Shown here piece by piece: positions 52,015-60,262 of a stretch of 64,000 nt of DNA. Source of the DNA: Streptomyces sp. NBC_01669 (GTDB lineage: Bacteria; Actinomycetota; Actinomycetes; Streptomycetales; Streptomycetaceae); contig NZ_JAPEQG010000001.1 in the NCBI RefSeq assembly GCF_026339735.1, forward strand, positions 4,960,001 through 5,024,000. Direction: 5' to 3'. Under the pieces are notes generated by a model. It ran no database searches and had not been told where the DNA came from. It saw only the letters and a program-made list of their open reading frames with translations. Both the position numbers and the translations under genes were made by a program. Numbering within the stretch: position 1 is the stretch's first letter; each line of letters begins with the position of its first letter.

Positions 52015-53075
52015 CACCTCGCCGCCCTTCGCTCGCGGTCGTCGGAGCGACCGGGGCGATCGGCGGCGTCATGCTCCAGATCCTTTCGCAGCACGCGGAC
52101 GTCTGGGGCGATGTGACGCTGATCGCCTCGCCGCGCTCGGCCGGCCGCAAGCTGGTCGTGCGCGGCGAGGAGACCGAAGTCCTCGAACTCACCGAGGACG
52201 TGTTCGACGGCGTGGACGTGGCCCTCTTCCTGGTGCCCGACGACGTGTCCGCACGGTGGGCGCCGATCGCCGCGTCCAAGGGCGCCGTCGTCATCGACGA
52301 CTCGGCGGCGTACCGGCTGGACACGGACGTGCCGCTGGTCGTGCCCGAGATCAACCCCCATGCCGTACGGATCAGGCCGCGCGGCATCATCGCGAGCCCC
52401 AACTGCACCACGTTGTCGCTGATCGTCGCCGTCGGCGCGCTGCACGCCGAGTTCGGGCTGCGGGAGCTCGTCGTCTCCTCGTACCAGGCAGTGAGCGGCG
52501 CGGGCCGCGACGGGGTCGCGGCGCTGCGCGAGCAGCTGTCGACGGTCGCCGGCACGGAACTGGGCACCAGGCCCGGGGACGTACGCCGCGCCCTCGGGGA
52601 CGCCGAGGACTCGCCGTTCGCCGCGCCGGTGGCGCTCAACGTCGTGCCGTGGGCCGGGGTCGACGCCGGGGACGGCTGGTCGTCCGAGGAACTGGCGATC
52701 CGCGACGAGTGCCGCAAGATCCTGGACCTCCTGAGCCTGCGGGTCTCGGCGACCTGTGTGTACGTACCCGTGATCGCGACACACTCCATGTCCGTGCACG
52801 CCCGCTTCGAGAACGAGGTCGCGGTCGACCGGGCGCACGAGATCCTGGCGACCGCGCCGGGCGTCGTCCTCTTCGACAACCCGGCATCCGGCGACTTCCC
52901 GACGCCGTCCGACGTCGTGGGCACCGACCCGACCTGGGTGGGGCGCGTGCGGCGGTCGCTGGACGATCCGCGCGCCCTGGAGCTGTTCGTCTGTGGCGAC
53001 AACCTCCGCAAGGGAGCTGCGCTGAACGTGGCGCAGATCGCCGAAGCGGTGGCCGCAGAATTTCCCCGGACCTGA
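52011..53075 (+). CDS. asd: Aspartate-semialdehyde dehydrogenase
   Basis: Asd reduces aspartyl phosphate to aspartate semialdehyde with NADPH. The 354-residue protein has the nucleotide loop VVGATGAIGGVMLQIL, the active-site cysteine in IASPNCTTLSLIVAVG, and the conserved histidine in VIATHSMSVHARFEN. It is coupled to ask by an ATGA overlap. The 250 bp after it hold the promoter of the sigma-factor gene. Confidence 0.96.
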   Translation: MTPRRPSLAVVGATGAIGGVMLQILSQHADVWGDVTLIASPRSAGRKLVVRGEETEVLELTEDVFDGVDVALFLVPDDVSARWAPIAASKGAVVIDDSAAYRLDTDVPLVVPEINPHAVRIRPRGIIASPNCTTLSLIVAVGALHAEFGLRELVVSSYQAVSGAGRDGVAALREQLSTVAGTELGTRPGDVRRALGDAEDSPFAAPVALNVVPWAGVDAGDGWSSEELAIRDECRKILDLLSLRVSATCVYVPVIATHSMSVHARFENEVAVDRAHEILATAPGVVLFDNPASGDFPTPSDVVGTDPTWVGRVRRSLDDPRALELFVCGDNLRKGAALNVAQIAEAVAAEFPRT

Positions 53076-53333
53076 TCCGATCGTTTCTGTACGCTCTGTG
53101 GACCACCTGTGAGCAAGTTGCTGGTCTGAACCTCTTGAGCTGGGACGTTGGGGTGTCCGACGATGACCTTCGGCTTGCTGGAACCGGTGGCCGGGGAGCG
53201 CGCGTCTATGCGGTCACTTCTTGCGCGGCGGGGCGCAAAATCGTGGCATTTGGGGAAGAGCAGGTACGTATGAGGGCATGTCGCACAGCGCCAAACGCGG
53301 TGCCGTACGCGTACAACCCTGACGGGGGGAAAC

Positions 53334-53501
53334 GTGTCCAACTGGCGTGGCAGAGGTTCTCGATATCACAGTGGTGGGCCCATTGCGGGGCGCTTCAGTG
53401 CGTCCGCTCCGGAGGCCCCGCGCACCCGGCGGTATGCCGGTGATTGCGCCCATGCCCGCTGCGCGCCCCGCCCAGCTCCCGTCGCAGCGCGAGGGCGCTG
53501 A
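53334..53501 (+). CDS. Possible short leader ORF overlapping the sigma-factor start
   Basis: A 55-codon frame (VSNWRGRGSRYHSGGP at its start) begins at a GTG right after a strong GGGGGG site and ends at a TGA inside the sigma gene, in a different frame. It may be a leader that affects sigma translation, or the true start region if a frameshift exists. Its conservation is untested. Confidence 0.35.
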   Translation: MSNWRGRGSRYHSGGPIAGRFSASAPEAPRTRRYAGDCAHARCAPRPAPVAARGR

Positions 53502-54009
53502 GCACAGCGTGGCCGCAGGAACCACCGTTGACCACCTCACCGAGACCTACCGCGCCCACTACCGTTCACTGCTCGGCCTCGCGGCCCTGTTGCTGGACGA
53601 CACCGCGTCGTGTGAGGACGTGGTGCAGGAGGCGTTCATCCGCGTGCACTCGGCGCGCAACCGGGTACGTGAGCCCGAGAAGACACTCGCGTACCTGCGC
53701 CAGACGGTCGTCAACCTGTCGCGCTCCGCACTGCGCCGCCGCATCCTCGGGCTGAAGCTGCTTTCCAAGCCGATGCCCGACATGGCGAGCGCCGAGGAGG
53801 GCGCGTACGACCAACTGGAGCGGGACGCGCTGATCAAAGCGATGCGGGGGCTGCAACGGCGCCAGCGAGAGGTACTGGTGCTGCGCTACTTCGCGGACAT
53901 GACCGAGGCCCAGGTGGCCGAGACGCTGGGCATCTCGCTGGGTTCGGTCAAGGCGTACGGCTCGCGCGGTATCGCGGCGCTTCGCGTCGTGATGGAGGCC
54001 CAGGCATGA
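53347..54009 (+). CDS. SigE-type ECF RNA polymerase sigma factor
   Basis: A 220-residue sigma factor of the SigE/ECF type. Region 2 is YRSLLGLAALLLDDTASCED and VVQEAFIRVHSARNRV; region 4 is LQRRQREVLVLRYFADMTEA with EAQVAETLGISLGSVKAYGSR as its HTH, abridged to ETLGISLGSVKAYGS. It directs RNA polymerase to stress promoters that cannot be named here. The start is uncertain: GTG 53347 lacks a ribosome-binding site, ATG 53434 (MPVIAP) has a weak one. The downstream membrane protein overlaps by 4 bp and may be its anti-sigma. Confidence 0.85.
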   Translation: MAEVLDITVVGPLRGASVRPLRRPRAPGGMPVIAPMPAARPAQLPSQREGAEHSVAAGTTVDHLTETYRAHYRSLLGLAALLLDDTASCEDVVQEAFIRVHSARNRVREPEKTLAYLRQTVVNLSRSALRRRILGLKLLSKPMPDMASAEEGAYDQLERDALIKAMRGLQRRQREVLVLRYFADMTEAQVAETLGISLGSVKAYGSRGIAALRVVMEAQA

Positions 54010-55307
54010 ACTGGCGCAAGCGCAGGCAGGGACGCACGCATGAGCGTGGGATTGACCGGACTGGAAACGGAATTGTGAACCACGGGCCGGAGAACACCTC
54101 GAACGCGCAGCCGAACGGGTCTCGGAACCCGCAGTCGGATGCGGACGCCGCCACGGAGGCTGCCGCATCCATGACGGGTGCGGCAGGCGCGCAGGAGGCG
54201 CAGGGCGGGGGCGACGACCCCGCCGAAACGGCCCGGCTCGGAGGTCTGCCGGAGCTCTTCGGCGCGGACTCCGACGACGGTTCCGGCGCAGCCGGCGGCT
54301 CCGGCCCTGAACTGGACGAGCTCGCACTGCGCCGTATGTTCCACGGCGCCGTCCAGAACCTCGCACCCACTGACGGCACTCTCGACCACCTGCGGCGTGC
54401 CGTTCCCGCCCGGCGCGCCCGGCGGCGGCAGGCCATCGTCGGCATGGCGGCCGCGGCGCTGCTCATCGGCACCGCGGTCCCCGCGTTCGTCCATGTCGCC
54501 GGTTCCACCGGCTCGGACCTCGCCAACCCGGCCATCGCCGGACACGGCGAGCAGGCCCAGGGCGGCAACGGCGCCGATTCCGGTTCGGAGGCCGACGAGA
54601 AGAGCCACGGCGGCAGCACCGACGGACACAACAGCGGATCCAACGGCCACCCCAACAGCACCAGCAGTCCCTCGGGCAGCGGCGGCACGGGCACTGACGG
54701 CAATGCGTCGGGCGGAGGTGCCGACCCTGCCGACACCGCGGCGGCTTCGATGCCGGTCTGCGACCCGGGGCAGCTCGGCGTCGCCTCCGCCCAGGCGGGC
54801 GCGGCCGGTGCCGACGGCACGGTGTACGGCACGTTCCGTATCTCCAACATCTCCGGCACGGACTGCTCCGTGACCAGCAGCGGCACCGTGGGCTTCGAGA
54901 CGGCGGGCGCGGCTGACCCGGCCAGGATCGATGTCGTCCAGCACACCGCGGGCGACCCGGCGGCCGGACTGCCCGACCCGTCGCAGGAGGCGGGCGCGGT
55001 GCTGCTGAAGCCGTCCATGACGTACGAGGTCCAGTTCGCCTGGGTACCGAAGGACACCTGCCCCACCGCAGGCAGCTCGCCGACCCCGACGCCGACCGAC
55101 GGCGCCGCGGGTACCAGCGGCGGCACCAGTGACGGGACGTCGCAGACGGCGCCGCAGCTCGGTGGCGAGGACGGTGGCGGAACGCTGGAGGGCAGCGTCG
55201 CCGTGACGCACACCCCGGAGCCCGGGGCGCCGGTCGCGGAGGCGAGGATCCCCAACGCCTGCGCGGGCACGATCTACCGGACGGGCGTAATCGTCCCGTC
55301 GGCGTAG
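54006..55307 (+). CDS. Membrane protein coupled to the sigma factor, candidate anti-sigma
   Basis: A 433-residue single-pass protein. The cytoplasmic part (1-140) is acidic and has ELDELALRRMFHGAVQNLAP, then a basic stop-transfer (RRARRRQAIVGMAAAALLIG with the helix VGMAAAALLIGTAVPAFVHV). The outer part is Ser/Gly/Thr-rich (about 170-240) and ends in a beta domain with paired cysteines (VCDPGQLGV, GTDCSVTSS, KDTCPTAG, NACAGTIY). The cytoplasmic helix and ATGA coupling to the sigma gene suggest control of the sigma factor; no zinc anti-sigma motif was seen, so this is inference. Confidence 0.75.
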   Translation: MNWRKRRQGRTHERGIDRTGNGIVNHGPENTSNAQPNGSRNPQSDADAATEAAASMTGAAGAQEAQGGGDDPAETARLGGLPELFGADSDDGSGAAGGSGPELDELALRRMFHGAVQNLAPTDGTLDHLRRAVPARRARRRQAIVGMAAAALLIGTAVPAFVHVAGSTGSDLANPAIAGHGEQAQGGNGADSGSEADEKSHGGSTDGHNSGSNGHPNSTSSPSGSGGTGTDGNASGGGADPADTAAASMPVCDPGQLGVASAQAGAAGADGTVYGTFRISNISGTDCSVTSSGTVGFETAGAADPARIDVVQHTAGDPAAGLPDPSQEAGAVLLKPSMTYEVQFAWVPKDTCPTAGSSPTPTPTDGAAGTSGGTSDGTSQTAPQLGGEDGGGTLEGSVAVTHTPEPGAPVAEARIPNACAGTIYRTGVIVPSA

Positions 55308-55311
55308 CAAC

Positions 55312-55373
55312 GACGGCACATACGTGAGGGGCCCGCCGGTGGAAACCGGCGGGCCCCTCACGTATGTGCCGTC
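55312..55373. terminator. 62-base hairpin, 29-bp perfect stem
   Basis: Positions 55312-55340 and 55345-55373 are exact complements around a GGAA loop. It starts a few bases after the sigma-coupled membrane protein and ends 14 bp before the convergent SURF1 stop. It should terminate both transcripts. Confidence 0.93.
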
Positions 55374-55386
55374 ACGTCAGCACGCC

Positions 55387-56196
55387 TCAGGCGCTGTCCG
55401 CGTCCGCATCGGCCGCGAGGCCGAGCCGCACGTCCCGCGCGGCCTCCGCCTCGCGCCGGACCAGCCGGAACCACATGAAGAGCACGAAGGCCGCGAAGAC
55501 GAACCACTCGCCGGTGTAGCCGAGGTTCTGGAACGCCTTCAGGTCGAGCCCACTGCCCTGCGGCGCGACGGCGGGTACGGGGCGCAGGGCAGTGGCCCCG
55601 CTGTTCTTGGCGTCCGTGCTCTTGCTGTCGGTGTCCTGGAGCGTCACCCAGGCGTCGTACACGTCGTACGGGACGAGGTTGACCAGCGACGCGGCGCTGA
55701 TCATGCCGAGCTGGCCGTCCGGGAGCCCGCCCGCCGGGTCGACGCCCGCAGTCCCCGCGTTCTCGGACGCCTGGAGGTCGCCGGTCACGGTGACTTCACC
55801 GGTCGGAGCGGCGGGAACCGCGGTCTGCCCGGCCTTGCCGGGCAGCCAGCCGCGCACCACCGGAAGGGCCTTGCCGCCGTCGGTGCGCAGCAGGTTCAGG
55901 ACGTAGAAGCCGCTCTTGTCGTCCAGTTCCCGGCCGGGCACGAGGAACTGGTCGGCGTACCGGCCGGTCGCGGTGGCGGGGCGCCCGGACGTCACCTTGT
56001 CGACCGGCAGGAGATCGTCGAGCGGTTCGGCGGCCCTGCTGCCCGGGGCGGGCTGCTCCTGGGCCTGTTCGTGTGTCTGCACGCGGTCCTCGAAGCGCCC
56101 GAGCTGCCAGGTGCCCATGAAGACGCAGAACGGGATGGCCAGGACGGCGAAGAGGTTGATCCCCCACCATCGCGGGGTCAGCAGGAACCGATACAC
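55387..56196 (-). CDS. SURF1-family cytochrome oxidase assembly protein
   Basis: A 269-residue membrane protein with helices at both ends (WWGINLFAVLAIPFCVFMGT near residue 9 and WFVFAAFVLFMWFRLV near 232). The region between has the SURF1 pattern: GTWQLGRFEDR, TATGRYADQFLVPGRELDDK, LPVVRGWLPGKAG and LVNLVPYDVYDAWVTLQ. SURF1 helps insert haem a into cytochrome oxidase. GTG at 56196 after GGAGG gives the usual start; a longer frame to 56256 is possible. Confidence 0.88.
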   Translation of the reverse strand: MYRFLLTPRWWGINLFAVLAIPFCVFMGTWQLGRFEDRVQTHEQAQEQPAPGSRAAEPLDDLLPVDKVTSGRPATATGRYADQFLVPGRELDDKSGFYVLNLLRTDGGKALPVVRGWLPGKAGQTAVPAAPTGEVTVTGDLQASENAGTAGVDPAGGLPDGQLGMISAASLVNLVPYDVYDAWVTLQDTDSKSTDAKNSGATALRPVPAVAPQGSGLDLKAFQNLGYTGEWFVFAAFVLFMWFRLVRREAEAARDVRLGLAADADADSA

Positions 56197-56421
56197 CCCT
56201 CCACGGTACGGTCCCCGATCCGGCATCCCGGACCGGGGTGCCGCAAGCACCCCCATCCGCCCGGGCCAGGACGCCGGTCACCCGGGATGTCGCCGGGCGG
56301 GGCGGAGGTCGGCGCGGGACGCCGCGCCGGAGCGTGGCGTGGGCCCCGCCTGGCCCGGGCGCCACCAGGGCCTGGCGCGGGCCCACGCCGTCGCCGGCCA
56401 CGGCGCGGGCCGGGACGCCGA

Positions 56422-58290
56422 CTACCCGAGGTGCCGTCGGGCGAAGTCGAGTTCCAGCCGCACCTGCTTGATCCGCTCCTCGACGACGAGCGAGCCGTGC
56501 CCCGCGTCGTACCGGTACACCTCGTGCAGGGCGCCCCGGTCCTTCAGGCGGTCCACATAGTTCTCGACCTGGCGGATCGGGCAGCGCGGGTCGTTGACTC
56601 CCGCCGAGATGTAGACCGGTGCCTTCACGGCGTCGACGTACGTCAGCGGGGACGAGGCCTCGAACCGCTCGGGCACCTCCTCCGGCGTGCCGCCCAACAG
56701 CGTGCGGTCCATCGCCTTCAGGGCCTCCATCTCGTCGTGGTACGCCGTGACATAGTCGCCGACCGGGACCGCCGCCAGGCCCAGCGCCCAGTCGTCCGGC
56801 TGCGTACCCAGGCCGAGCAGGGTCAGATAGCCGCCCCACGAGCCCCCGGCCAGCACCAGCTTCTCCGGGTCCGCGAGCCCGGACTCCACCGCCCACTGCC
56901 GTACCGCCGCGATGTCCTCCAGCTCGATCAGGCCGACCCGGTGCTTGAGCGCGTCCGTCCACGCCCGCCCGTAGCCCGTGGAGCCGCGGTAGTTGACCCG
57001 GACCACCGCGTAGCCGTGGTCCACCCAGGCGGCGGGCCCGGACGCGAACTCGTCACTGTCGTGCCAGGTGGGGCCGCCGTGGATCTCGAAGACGGTCGGG
57101 AACGGTCCTTCCGCGGGGGTGGCGGGCCGCTGCACGAGTGCGTGGATCCGGCCGCCCGGACCGTCCACCCACACGTCCTCCACCGGAACGGACTCCGGAG
57201 CCTTCGCACCTGGCGGATCGAGCACCACCGCGCCGGTCGTGGACCTGACGACCGGCGGCTGCGCGGCCGACGACCACAGATACTCCACCGTGCCGTCCGG
57301 CCGGGCCGTGGCACCCGACACCGATCCGGCCGGCGTCTCCACCCGGACCGGAGCGGTATCGGTGCCCGGCTCGAACCGCCACAGGTCGCTGCGGGCCTCG
57401 AAGCCGTGCGCGATCAGCAGCGCGGAGCCGTCCGGATACCACTCGGCGCCCACGTCGCCGGGCAGATCGATCGCGAGGTCCGTCTCCGTCCCTGCCACCG
57501 GGTCCCAGATCATCGGCTCCCAGCGTCCCCGCCGCTGATGCCCGATCAGCAGCCGGGTGTCTCCGGCCACCGGCGCGAAGCCCAGCACGGTCAGCCCCAG
57601 CTCCTCCGTACCGCCCTTGGTGTCGTCGAGCTCGGCGACCGTCGTCCCGTCCGGTCGCACCACGCGGAGCGCCGAGTGCATCGCGTCGCCGTGCTCGGTG
57701 TGCTCCAGGGCGATCAACGTCCCGTCGTGCGACAGGTCCCCGACGCCCGCCGACTCGCGGTGCCGGTAGATCTCGACGGGCGCGGACCCCGGCCGTACGA
57801 CATGGATCGTCGTCCCGTCCTCGTCGGTGGAGCGGCCGATCACCGCCGTCCCGTCCCGCCCGATCGCGAGCCCCGCCGGGTAGGAGGGGGCGAGACCGGG
57901 AGCCGCCGGCACGTCCGCCGCCCCTTCACCGCCACCGCCGTGGAACGGCTGGCGCATCCACACCCCGAACTCGTCCCCGTCGGTGTCGTCGAACCACCAG
58001 ATCGCCTCGCCGTCCGGGGTCAGCACCCCGTCCGTCGTCCCGTTGGGCCGGTCGGTGACCTGTCGCTGATCCCCGCTCGCCCGGTCCCATGCGTACAGCT
58101 CGTACGTCCCCGTCGCGTTGGAGACGAACAGCGCACGGTCCGGCGCGTCCTCCGCCCAGTCGGGCAGCGACACCCGGGGCGCCCGGAAGCGCTGCTCCCA
58201 CACCGGAACGGAATCGGTCGTCTGTGCCGGAACGGAGCCGTTCGCCCGCGCCGGAGCGGAGTCGGTCGTCGAGCCAGTGATCTCAGTCAT
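56422..58290 (-). CDS. S9 prolyl-oligopeptidase-type peptidase
   Basis: A 622-residue two-part enzyme. The N-terminal half is a seven-bladed propeller (repeated DG-type strands, for example WDRASGDQRQVTDRPNG). The C-terminal alpha/beta hydrolase has HGGPTWHDSDEF, the nucleophile LAGGSWGGYL, the acid in AGVNDPRCP and the histidine in YDAGHGSL. It cleaves short peptides, probably in the cytoplasm, since no signal peptide is seen. ATG 58290 after GGGGGG. The 225-bp gap before SURF1 holds GC-rich hairpins and no gene. Confidence 0.92.
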   Translation of the reverse strand: MTEITGSTTDSAPARANGSVPAQTTDSVPVWEQRFRAPRVSLPDWAEDAPDRALFVSNATGTYELYAWDRASGDQRQVTDRPNGTTDGVLTPDGEAIWWFDDTDGDEFGVWMRQPFHGGGGEGAADVPAAPGLAPSYPAGLAIGRDGTAVIGRSTDEDGTTIHVVRPGSAPVEIYRHRESAGVGDLSHDGTLIALEHTEHGDAMHSALRVVRPDGTTVAELDDTKGGTEELGLTVLGFAPVAGDTRLLIGHQRRGRWEPMIWDPVAGTETDLAIDLPGDVGAEWYPDGSALLIAHGFEARSDLWRFEPGTDTAPVRVETPAGSVSGATARPDGTVEYLWSSAAQPPVVRSTTGAVVLDPPGAKAPESVPVEDVWVDGPGGRIHALVQRPATPAEGPFPTVFEIHGGPTWHDSDEFASGPAAWVDHGYAVVRVNYRGSTGYGRAWTDALKHRVGLIELEDIAAVRQWAVESGLADPEKLVLAGGSWGGYLTLLGLGTQPDDWALGLAAVPVGDYVTAYHDEMEALKAMDRTLLGGTPEEVPERFEASSPLTYVDAVKAPVYISAGVNDPRCPIRQVENYVDRLKDRGALHEVYRYDAGHGSLVVEERIKQVRLELDFARRHLG

Positions 58291-58360
58291 GCCCCCCATT
58301 CTGCGTCGGGCCCGGAAAATCCGTTCACATCGTCCTCAGCCTGTGGATAACCTCCCCGAT

Positions 58361-59197
58361 ATGTACTCCCCGACTCCGGACGACTGGCGCGAGGCCAACC
58401 GCGCGCGCTGGGATGAGCGCGTGGCGATCCATACGGCGAGCAACTTCTACGACCTCGACGCCTTCCGGGCGGGCAAGGACGCACTGCGTGCGTTCGAGCT
58501 CGCGGAGGTCGGGGACGTCACGGGAAAGTCGCTGCTGCATCTGCAGTGCCACATCGGGCTCGACACTCTTTCCTGGGCCCGGCACGGCGCCGCGCACGTC
58601 GTCGGGCTCGACTTCTCCGAGCCGGCCGTCGAGACCGCCCGTGGTCTGGCCCGCGAGCTCGGGTTCACCCCGGACCGGGCGGCGTTCGTCGCCGCCGATG
58701 TCCATGATGCGGCGGAGGCCGTCCCCGACTCCTCGTACGACATCGTCTACACCGGCGTCGGTGCGCTGAACTGGCTGCCGGACACCCGCCGCTGGGCCGA
58801 GATCGCCGCCGCGCTCGTCGCGCCCGGCGGATTCCTCTATCTCGCGGAGTTCCATCCGCTGACCGACTGCCTCGACGACGCGACCGGCTCGACGATCACG
58901 TACGACTACTTCAGCCGCGACGCATGGGTCGACGAGACACCGGGTACGTACGCGGACCTCGACGCACCGACCGTCCACAACCGGAGCGTCGAGTGGCAGC
59001 ACCCCGTCGGTGACGTGGTGTCTGCGCTGGCCGCCGCCGGACTGCGGATCGAGTTCCTGCACGAGCACGACGCCTCGCTCTTCCGGCGGTTCGCGGCACT
59101 GGAGCGGCACGCCGACGGGTTCCATCGCTTCCCGTCCGACCGGCCCCGCATTCCACTGATGTACTCGATCAAGGCGTCGAAGCCGGCCGCGGGTTGA
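58361..59197 (+). CDS. SAM-dependent class I methyltransferase
   Basis: A 278-residue Rossmann-fold methyltransferase. Motif I is SLLHLQCHIGLDTLSWARHG, followed by VVGLDFSEPAVETARGLARE and YDIVYTGVGALNWLPD. The N terminus WREANRARWDERVAIHTASN is typical of small-molecule methyltransferases. The substrate is unknown. The ATG at 58361 is selected since the upstream frame overlaps the S9 peptidase in antisense. Confidence 0.9.
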   Translation: MYSPTPDDWREANRARWDERVAIHTASNFYDLDAFRAGKDALRAFELAEVGDVTGKSLLHLQCHIGLDTLSWARHGAAHVVGLDFSEPAVETARGLARELGFTPDRAAFVAADVHDAAEAVPDSSYDIVYTGVGALNWLPDTRRWAEIAAALVAPGGFLYLAEFHPLTDCLDDATGSTITYDYFSRDAWVDETPGTYADLDAPTVHNRSVEWQHPVGDVVSALAAAGLRIEFLHEHDASLFRRFAALERHADGFHRFPSDRPRIPLMYSIKASKPAAG

Positions 59198-59237
59198 GCG
59201 AAGGCCGGTTGTCAGTGGTGGGGTTCAGACTCGGACC

Positions 59238-59621
59238 ATGACTGCCGATCTGCGCGCCACGGTGGAGACGTACTGGACCGCGGCCGAGACACGTGACTGG
59301 GACACCTTCGCGACGACGCTCGCCGAGGAGGTGCTCTACGACCTGCCGCAGACCCGCGAGCGCATCCGCGGCAAGGAGCGGTATCTCCGATTCAACCGGG
59401 AGTATCCAGGGGACTGGCATGTCCGTGTTGAACGGATCGTGGCCGACCGGGCCGGCGAACAGGTGGCCGTACGGACGCTGTTCACCGCAGGCCTGGAAGA
59501 GATGCACGCCATCCACTTCTTCACGGGGGACGACCAGGGCCGGATCGTGGAGATCACGGACTTCTGGCCGGAGCCGTACGAGCCTCCGGCAGGGCGGGAG
59601 CACGTCGCCGAGCGTTACTGA
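59238..59621 (+). CDS. SnoaL/NTF2-like protein
   Basis: A 127-residue NTF2-fold protein: ATVETYWTAAETRDWDTFAT, LYDLPQTRERIRGKERYLRF, then VAVRTLFTAGLEEMHAIHFF and IVEITDFWPEPYE. The pocket fold is used by cyclases, hydrolases and dehydratases; no catalytic residues can be assigned. It overlaps the convergent HxlR gene by 7 bp. Confidence 0.87.
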   Translation: MTADLRATVETYWTAAETRDWDTFATTLAEEVLYDLPQTRERIRGKERYLRFNREYPGDWHVRVERIVADRAGEQVAVRTLFTAGLEEMHAIHFFTGDDQGRIVEITDFWPEPYEPPAGREHVAERY

Positions 59622-60190
59622 GGCGCGACTTCAGGGGCGGCCTCTACGGGGGTGGGGCCGGCCCGGTCCCAGCCGGGGGCGCGGACGTCCACGGTGAGGG
59701 TGTTCATCACGACCTCCTCGCCGCAGGTGCGGCAGACCCACGCGGCGTCGAGGTCGTGCCCGTGCCCGTCCTCGACACGGGTATCCGTGCTGCCCGGCCG
59801 GGGGACGCTGCCCGGCTCATGGACCATGACGACGGGCGGCTCGTCGAGCACCCAGCGGTCGCCCCAGTCCAGCAGGGCCCGGATCACCGGAGCGAGGTCC
59901 CGGCCCGCCTCGGTCAGGTGGTACTCGTAACGCGGCGGCCGTTCGTTGTACGGGCGTCGCTCGACCACCCCGGCCTGCTCCAGCGAGCGCAGCCGGGCCG
60001 CGAGGCGGTCCCGCGGCGCCCCGGTGTTACGGGCGATCGCCTCGAACCGATGGTTGCCGAAGAAGATCTCGCGCACCGCGAGCAGAGCCCACTTCTCGCC
60101 CACCACATGCAGCGTGGCGGCGGCGGAACAGGGCCGCCCGGGCAGGGCACCTGTGTCGATCCGGCTCACGGAACGGTTCATTGCACTCAC
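59615..60190 (-). CDS. HxlR-family regulator
   Basis: A 191-residue regulator with the HxlR winged helix: LHVVGEKWALLAVREIFFGN, then FEAIARNTGAPRDRLAARLR and VERRPYNERPPRYEYHLTEAGRDL, abridged to RPPRYEYHLTEAGRDL. A C-terminal extension has a cysteine pair (WVCRTCGEEVV) that could bind metal. It is 46 bp from the divergent MFS gene and likely represses it. GTG 60190 or ATG 60181. Confidence 0.9.
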   Translation of the reverse strand: MSAMNRSVSRIDTGALPGRPCSAAATLHVVGEKWALLAVREIFFGNHRFEAIARNTGAPRDRLAARLRSLEQAGVVERRPYNERPPRYEYHLTEAGRDLAPVIRALLDWGDRWVLDEPPVVMVHEPGSVPRPGSTDTRVEDGHGHDLDAAWVCRTCGEEVVMNTLTVDVRAPGWDRAGPTPVEAAPEVAPQ

Positions 60191-60208
60191 CCCTACAAGG
60201 TTGCCATC

Positions 60209-60262
60209 TCAAACTCACTGGCGCTACCTTGCCGCCATGACAGTTGGAGAATCAAACTCACT
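60209..60262. promoter_or_regulatory. Direct repeats at the HxlR/MFS divergent promoter
   Basis: TCAAACTCACT occurs at 60209-60219 and again at 60252-60262, 43 bp apart (about four helical turns). CAAGGTTGC and GCTACCTTG also form an imperfect inverted repeat in the gap. These are candidate HxlR half-sites. Confidence 0.45.

Noticed and set aside
55324..58350. Open frame of 1008 codons antisense to SURF1 and the S9 peptidase
   Set aside because: The minus strand has clear SURF1 and peptidase motifs; the plus-strand translation is low complexity.
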